In this document: positions 41,481-44,090 of the stretch, piece after piece
Layout: each line of letters starts with the position of its first letter
Position numbering within the stretch: position 1 is the first letter of the stretch
Assembly (NCBI GenBank): GCA_021199275.1
Contig: JAJQIJ010000010.1
Span: 1-44,090 of the forward strand
DNA: 44,090 bases
DNA from: Clostridiales bacterium
GTDB taxonomy: Bacteria; Bacillota; Clostridia; Oscillospirales; Acutalibacteraceae
Direction: 5' to 3'
Notes under the pieces: generated by a model
Told to the model about the DNA's origin: nothing
Databases searched by the model: none
The model's input: the letters and a program-made list of their open reading frames with translations, nothing else
Position numbers and translations under genes: made by a program

Positions 41481-43013
41481 ATGAAAAAAGTTTTAAAAAC
41501 AGTTGGTAAAATTTTATTAATTATAGTGCTTATAATTGCACTGCTTGCAGCCGGCACAGGCATTTATTATGCAGCGGCAAAGAGCTGCACTCTGACCGTA
41601 AAGGTTAACGCTGACAATAAGCTGCGTGAATTTTACGGCTGGGGCACGTCTGACTGCTGGTGGGCAGACGACATTTCAGACAGTCAAACAAGAGAAGAAC
41701 TTGCAGATTTGCTTTTCAGCGAAAGCGGGCTTAATTTGAGTACTTACCGTTATTGCCTTTATGCCGGTTATGACGAAAACAACAACCGCGTGTCTAACGA
41801 ATGGCGACTGGGTGAAAGCTTTTATTATTATAATGAGGAAAGCGGCGAATATGAATATGACTGGAGCCGAGACGCAGATTCGCAGGCAATGCTTGCCGCA
41901 GCTCTTGAGCGTGGTGTTGACACAGTAATTTTATTTGCCAATTCGCCACATTATTCAATGTGTGTAAACGGGCAGTCAAGCGGCGCTGAAACAAACGGCG
42001 GCTGGGACTGCAATATAGACGAAAGCCGCTATCAAGACTATGTTGATTATTTTTTGACAATTACCGAACATTTTATTGACGAAGGCGTGCCTGTAAAATA
42101 CATATCCCCTATTAACGAACCGCAATGGGCGTGGGGCGGCGACTGGGTCGGCCAAGAGGGCTGCCATTATGAAGTTGAACAGGCAGTTGCGCTTTTAAAG
42201 CTTTTTGCCAAGGGTATTAAAGAGCGCGGGCTTGACGTTGAGCTTTACACAATTGAAAGCGGTAATATCGGCGACACGGCGAAAAGATATTACAGCCTTT
42301 TGTCAGAGGACGAAGATATAAGCGACGTTTTGGGCGCATTCAGCGTGCATTCATATTATAATGACAACGACCAAATTAAGAAGTCACGCTTTGGCAACTG
42401 GGCAGAGGAAACCGTTGACGTGCGTTTTGACATGAGCGAATGGTGCGAACTGCCGTGTGTATATTCAACAACAGATGTGCGCGGCGCCTGCGTTATGGCG
42501 CGTGTTATTTCAAATGACATTGGCTCAATGAATGTAAACGCATGGTCAAACTGGGTTGCCGTAAATCAAACCGGGGTAAACGAGGAAGACGGGCTTGATT
42601 ATTCAGACGGGCTTATAATTGCCGACCCTGAGGACACGACTGACTATTATCTTTCCTACAGATATTATGCATATATGCAGTACAGCGCGTTTATTCCAGC
42701 CGGCTCATATGTGCTGAAATGCGGCGACGGCGTGTTCACAACGGCATATACGAAAGACGACGAAGGAATGCATTTCCGCGAACTTGTAAACGAAACGGCA
42801 TATCTGACGCCAGACGGCGACATAGTTGTGGTTGTGGTAAACGAAGGCAATGCAAGAGATATTAAATTCGACGTTGAATCTTATAAAAATGTAACAGTTT
42901 ATACCACAAGCAGCGAATATAAATGCGAAGAAACTTATTCGGGCGAATGCCTTGACAAATATTCAATAGACGAATATTCAATTAACACATATGTTTTTTC
43001 AAACAACAGCTAA
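41481..43013 (+). CDS. Membrane-anchored GH30 glycoside hydrolase
   Basis: 510 residues. An N-terminal helix (about 8-32) that is not obviously cleaved anchors the enzyme outside. The GH30 barrel begins with REFYGWGTSDCWW. The acid/base Glu213 is in ISPINEPQWAW, and the nucleophile Glu320 in MSEWCELP. The C-terminal part (about 410-510) is a beta-sandwich. The pattern is closest to endo-beta-1,6-galactanase-type GH30, but xylanase or glucosidase activity cannot be excluded. GGGGG upstream of ATG 41481. It has its own strong promoter and no operon partners. Confidence 0.9.
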   Translation: MKKVLKTVGKILLIIVLIIALLAAGTGIYYAAAKSCTLTVKVNADNKLREFYGWGTSDCWWADDISDSQTREELADLLFSESGLNLSTYRYCLYAGYDENNNRVSNEWRLGESFYYYNEESGEYEYDWSRDADSQAMLAAALERGVDTVILFANSPHYSMCVNGQSSGAETNGGWDCNIDESRYQDYVDYFLTITEHFIDEGVPVKYISPINEPQWAWGGDWVGQEGCHYEVEQAVALLKLFAKGIKERGLDVELYTIESGNIGDTAKRYYSLLSEDEDISDVLGAFSVHSYYNDNDQIKKSRFGNWAEETVDVRFDMSEWCELPCVYSTTDVRGACVMARVISNDIGSMNVNAWSNWVAVNQTGVNEEDGLDYSDGLIIADPEDTTDYYLSYRYYAYMQYSAFIPAGSYVLKCGDGVFTTAYTKDDEGMHFRELVNETAYLTPDGDIVVVVVNEGNARDIKFDVESYKNVTVYTTSSEYKCEETYSGECLDKYSIDEYSINTYVFSNNS

Positions 43014-43161
43014 ATTCTAAAACTGTATTGAAATAAAAACAAGCAAGTCTGCCGAAATGCGCCGTTAAAGCGAATTTATAGCAGCCCCTGCCTTTGCATT
43101 TTAAAGCCGTATGGCAAAGTTGCCGATTCAAACCAGACTCCGCTTACTTTCAAACAGTAAA
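43014..43161. other. Intergenic region after GH30
   Basis: Short stem possibility AGTCTG (about 43049) with CAGACT (about 43133), but no tRNA or known RNA fold. No gene seen. Confidence 0.4.
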
Positions 43162-43199
43162 GCCCCGCATGCACTTACTGCATATGCGGGGCATTTTTT
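43162..43199 (+). terminator. Terminator after GH30
   Basis: A perfect GCCCCGCAT / ATGCGGGGC stem followed by T7. Confidence 0.88.
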
Positions 43200-43243
43200 A
43201 GTACTACAGGCATTACAAGCCAATATTTGTTAAAGGCGTCGCT

Positions 43244-43855
43244 TTATTTGGCGCTTTTCAAAACTGTTTGCGCTATATCTGAATTTTTACATATTTTATT
43301 GAATTTTTTTATGTCTGCAAGGCTTGGAACAGTGAAAACAAAAAAGCCGAATAGACCTGTAAAGAAACATAAAATATCTTGCCCCACAATGCTAATGACA
43401 AAACTAATTAGAATTATGGGCAAAAAAGAGGTTAGTAATAAATTAAATAATTTATGTTTTTTTACAATATCCGCAGTGTCAGTTTGCGAATAAATAATAT
43501 TAGTTATTTGTGCGTCTTTAGCATTGACACTAAAAGATTCAAAAATATATCTTTTTTTATATTCTGAGCAAATGTTATTAAGCTCAATTTCGCAAATTTC
43601 ATTTTCTGTTTCAATATCAAGTTCCAAATTACATTTAATAAAACACCAGGAATCTTTGTGCGTAAATGAATTTGTTAATATTGCCGGCAGTGAAAATTTG
43701 AAACTGTTTTTGTCTAAAATCATTAATTTTATATGTGTTTTAGAATCTGTATTAATGGCTAAAAGCTTTTGCTCATTACTTAATTTATATTCTTTATCAT
43801 TAAATACAATCTGAATATTGTCAAATGTTGAATTGTTAAATATTTCTAATTTCAT
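43244..43855 (-). CDS. Unknown AT-rich membrane protein
   Basis: 203 residues from ATG 43855, with AAAGGT upstream; a longer frame from 43930 has no site. The first two thirds is soluble with many Asn, Ile and Lys residues. Two helices follow (about 139-160 and 163-178), then a Lys-rich tail. I recognise no family. It is visibly richer in A/T than its neighbours, which suggests recent transfer or relaxed selection. Confidence 0.65.
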   Translation of the reverse strand: MKLEIFNNSTFDNIQIVFNDKEYKLSNEQKLLAINTDSKTHIKLMILDKNSFKFSLPAILTNSFTHKDSWCFIKCNLELDIETENEICEIELNNICSEYKKRYIFESFSVNAKDAQITNIIYSQTDTADIVKKHKLFNLLLTSFLPIILISFVISIVGQDILCFFTGLFGFFVFTVPSLADIKKFNKICKNSDIAQTVLKSAK

Positions 43856-43995
43856 GATTTTTTTACCTTTAATGTAATATATCATGGTTTTGCCAAAGAA
43901 GCACCCAATATACGCATCACTGTTACACATGTTTATTCTATATGATAATAACTAAAACTAAATTTTTGCTTAAAATTAATGGTGCACAAAGAAAA

Positions 43996-44020
43996 AACAG
44001 CCGGCTGAAAGCCGGGTGTT
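43996..44020 (-). terminator. Hairpin at the right edge
   Basis: AACAGCCGGC / GCCGGGTGTT stem; on the minus strand six T follow, so it could end a transcript entering from beyond the right edge of the window. Confidence 0.55.
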
Positions 44021-44090
44021 TTTAGAAGCCATGGTAAATAAAAGCGAAGAAAAATAAAAAAAGACTAACCGAGACCAGAGGGAGAAGATA

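Noticed and set aside
43040..43140. Possible degenerate tRNA or small RNA after GH30
   Set aside because: AGTCTG/CAGACT can pair, but no T-arm or anticodon arm forms and no known RNA family is matched.
1..44090. CRISPR array, phage module or toxin-antitoxin pair
   Set aside because: I looked for regularly spaced repeats, cas genes, phage structural genes and small two-gene toxin motifs and saw none.

Overview
The window looks like the chromosome of a low-to-mid GC Gram-positive bacterium, most likely an uncultured gut Clostridia member (Bacillota). The evidence is a SAM-I riboswitch in front of metK, a CIRCE operator in front of htpG, a complete ctsR-mcsA-mcsB-clpC heat-shock operon with a CtsR box, AGGAGG-type ribosome binding sites, a small Cys-rich Gly protein typical of Firmicutes, and no outer-membrane genes. 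I cannot name the species.

Layout. 1-4110 (+ strand): SAM-I riboswitch, metK, CIRCE, htpG, flavodoxin. 4111-6036: a TtcA-like PP-loop protein, two short intergenic repeats, and an unknown two-gene membrane operon. 6040-10746 (- strand): ctsR-mcsA-mcsB-clpC. 10714-21107: two head-to-tail, apparently identical 5197-bp units. Each carries a CmpB-family membrane protein, an alpha/beta hydrolase, a 42-aa Cys-rich protein, a short-chain dehydrogenase, an unknown acidic protein and a membrane M28 peptidase. 21042-22634: GH20 hexosaminidase, originally the upstream partner of the peptidase. 22696-24449: tRNA-Arg, an MFS transporter and two tRNA-Ala genes. 24586-28271: a metallophosphoesterase, a GPH sugar transporter and a small secreted or membrane protein with a poly-Asp tail. 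28308-32661: rmuC, hisC, cca and a second CmpB-like protein. 32584-37863 (- strand): an operon of phosphoglucomutase, NifU-like protein, GH38 alpha-mannosidase and a small membrane protein. 38258-41017: a DUF308 protein and an EF-G-like GTPase. 41422-43199: a membrane-anchored GH30 hydrolase. 43244-44090: an AT-rich unknown membrane protein and the window end.

Themes. Two protein quality-control circuits, HrcA/CIRCE on htpG and CtsR on clpC, lie within 10 kb of each other. GH20, GH38, GH30, a GPH transporter and a phosphohexomutase suggest use of host or plant glycans. GH20 and GH38 show no signal peptide and probably act on imported oligosaccharides. GH30 is anchored outside the cell.

The most unusual points are three. 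(1) The 5197-bp tandem duplication has a junction that places a copied ctsR promoter, without its CtsR operator, directly upstream of the first peptidase copy. (2) A family of short intergenic elements shares a TATAACTTAGGCA-type end; one of them has perfect 15-bp terminal inverted repeats and contains a perfect TTGACA-17-TATAAT promoter facing the unknown membrane operon. (3) Several small unknown proteins are present: Cys-rich, poly-Asp, and paired membrane proteins.
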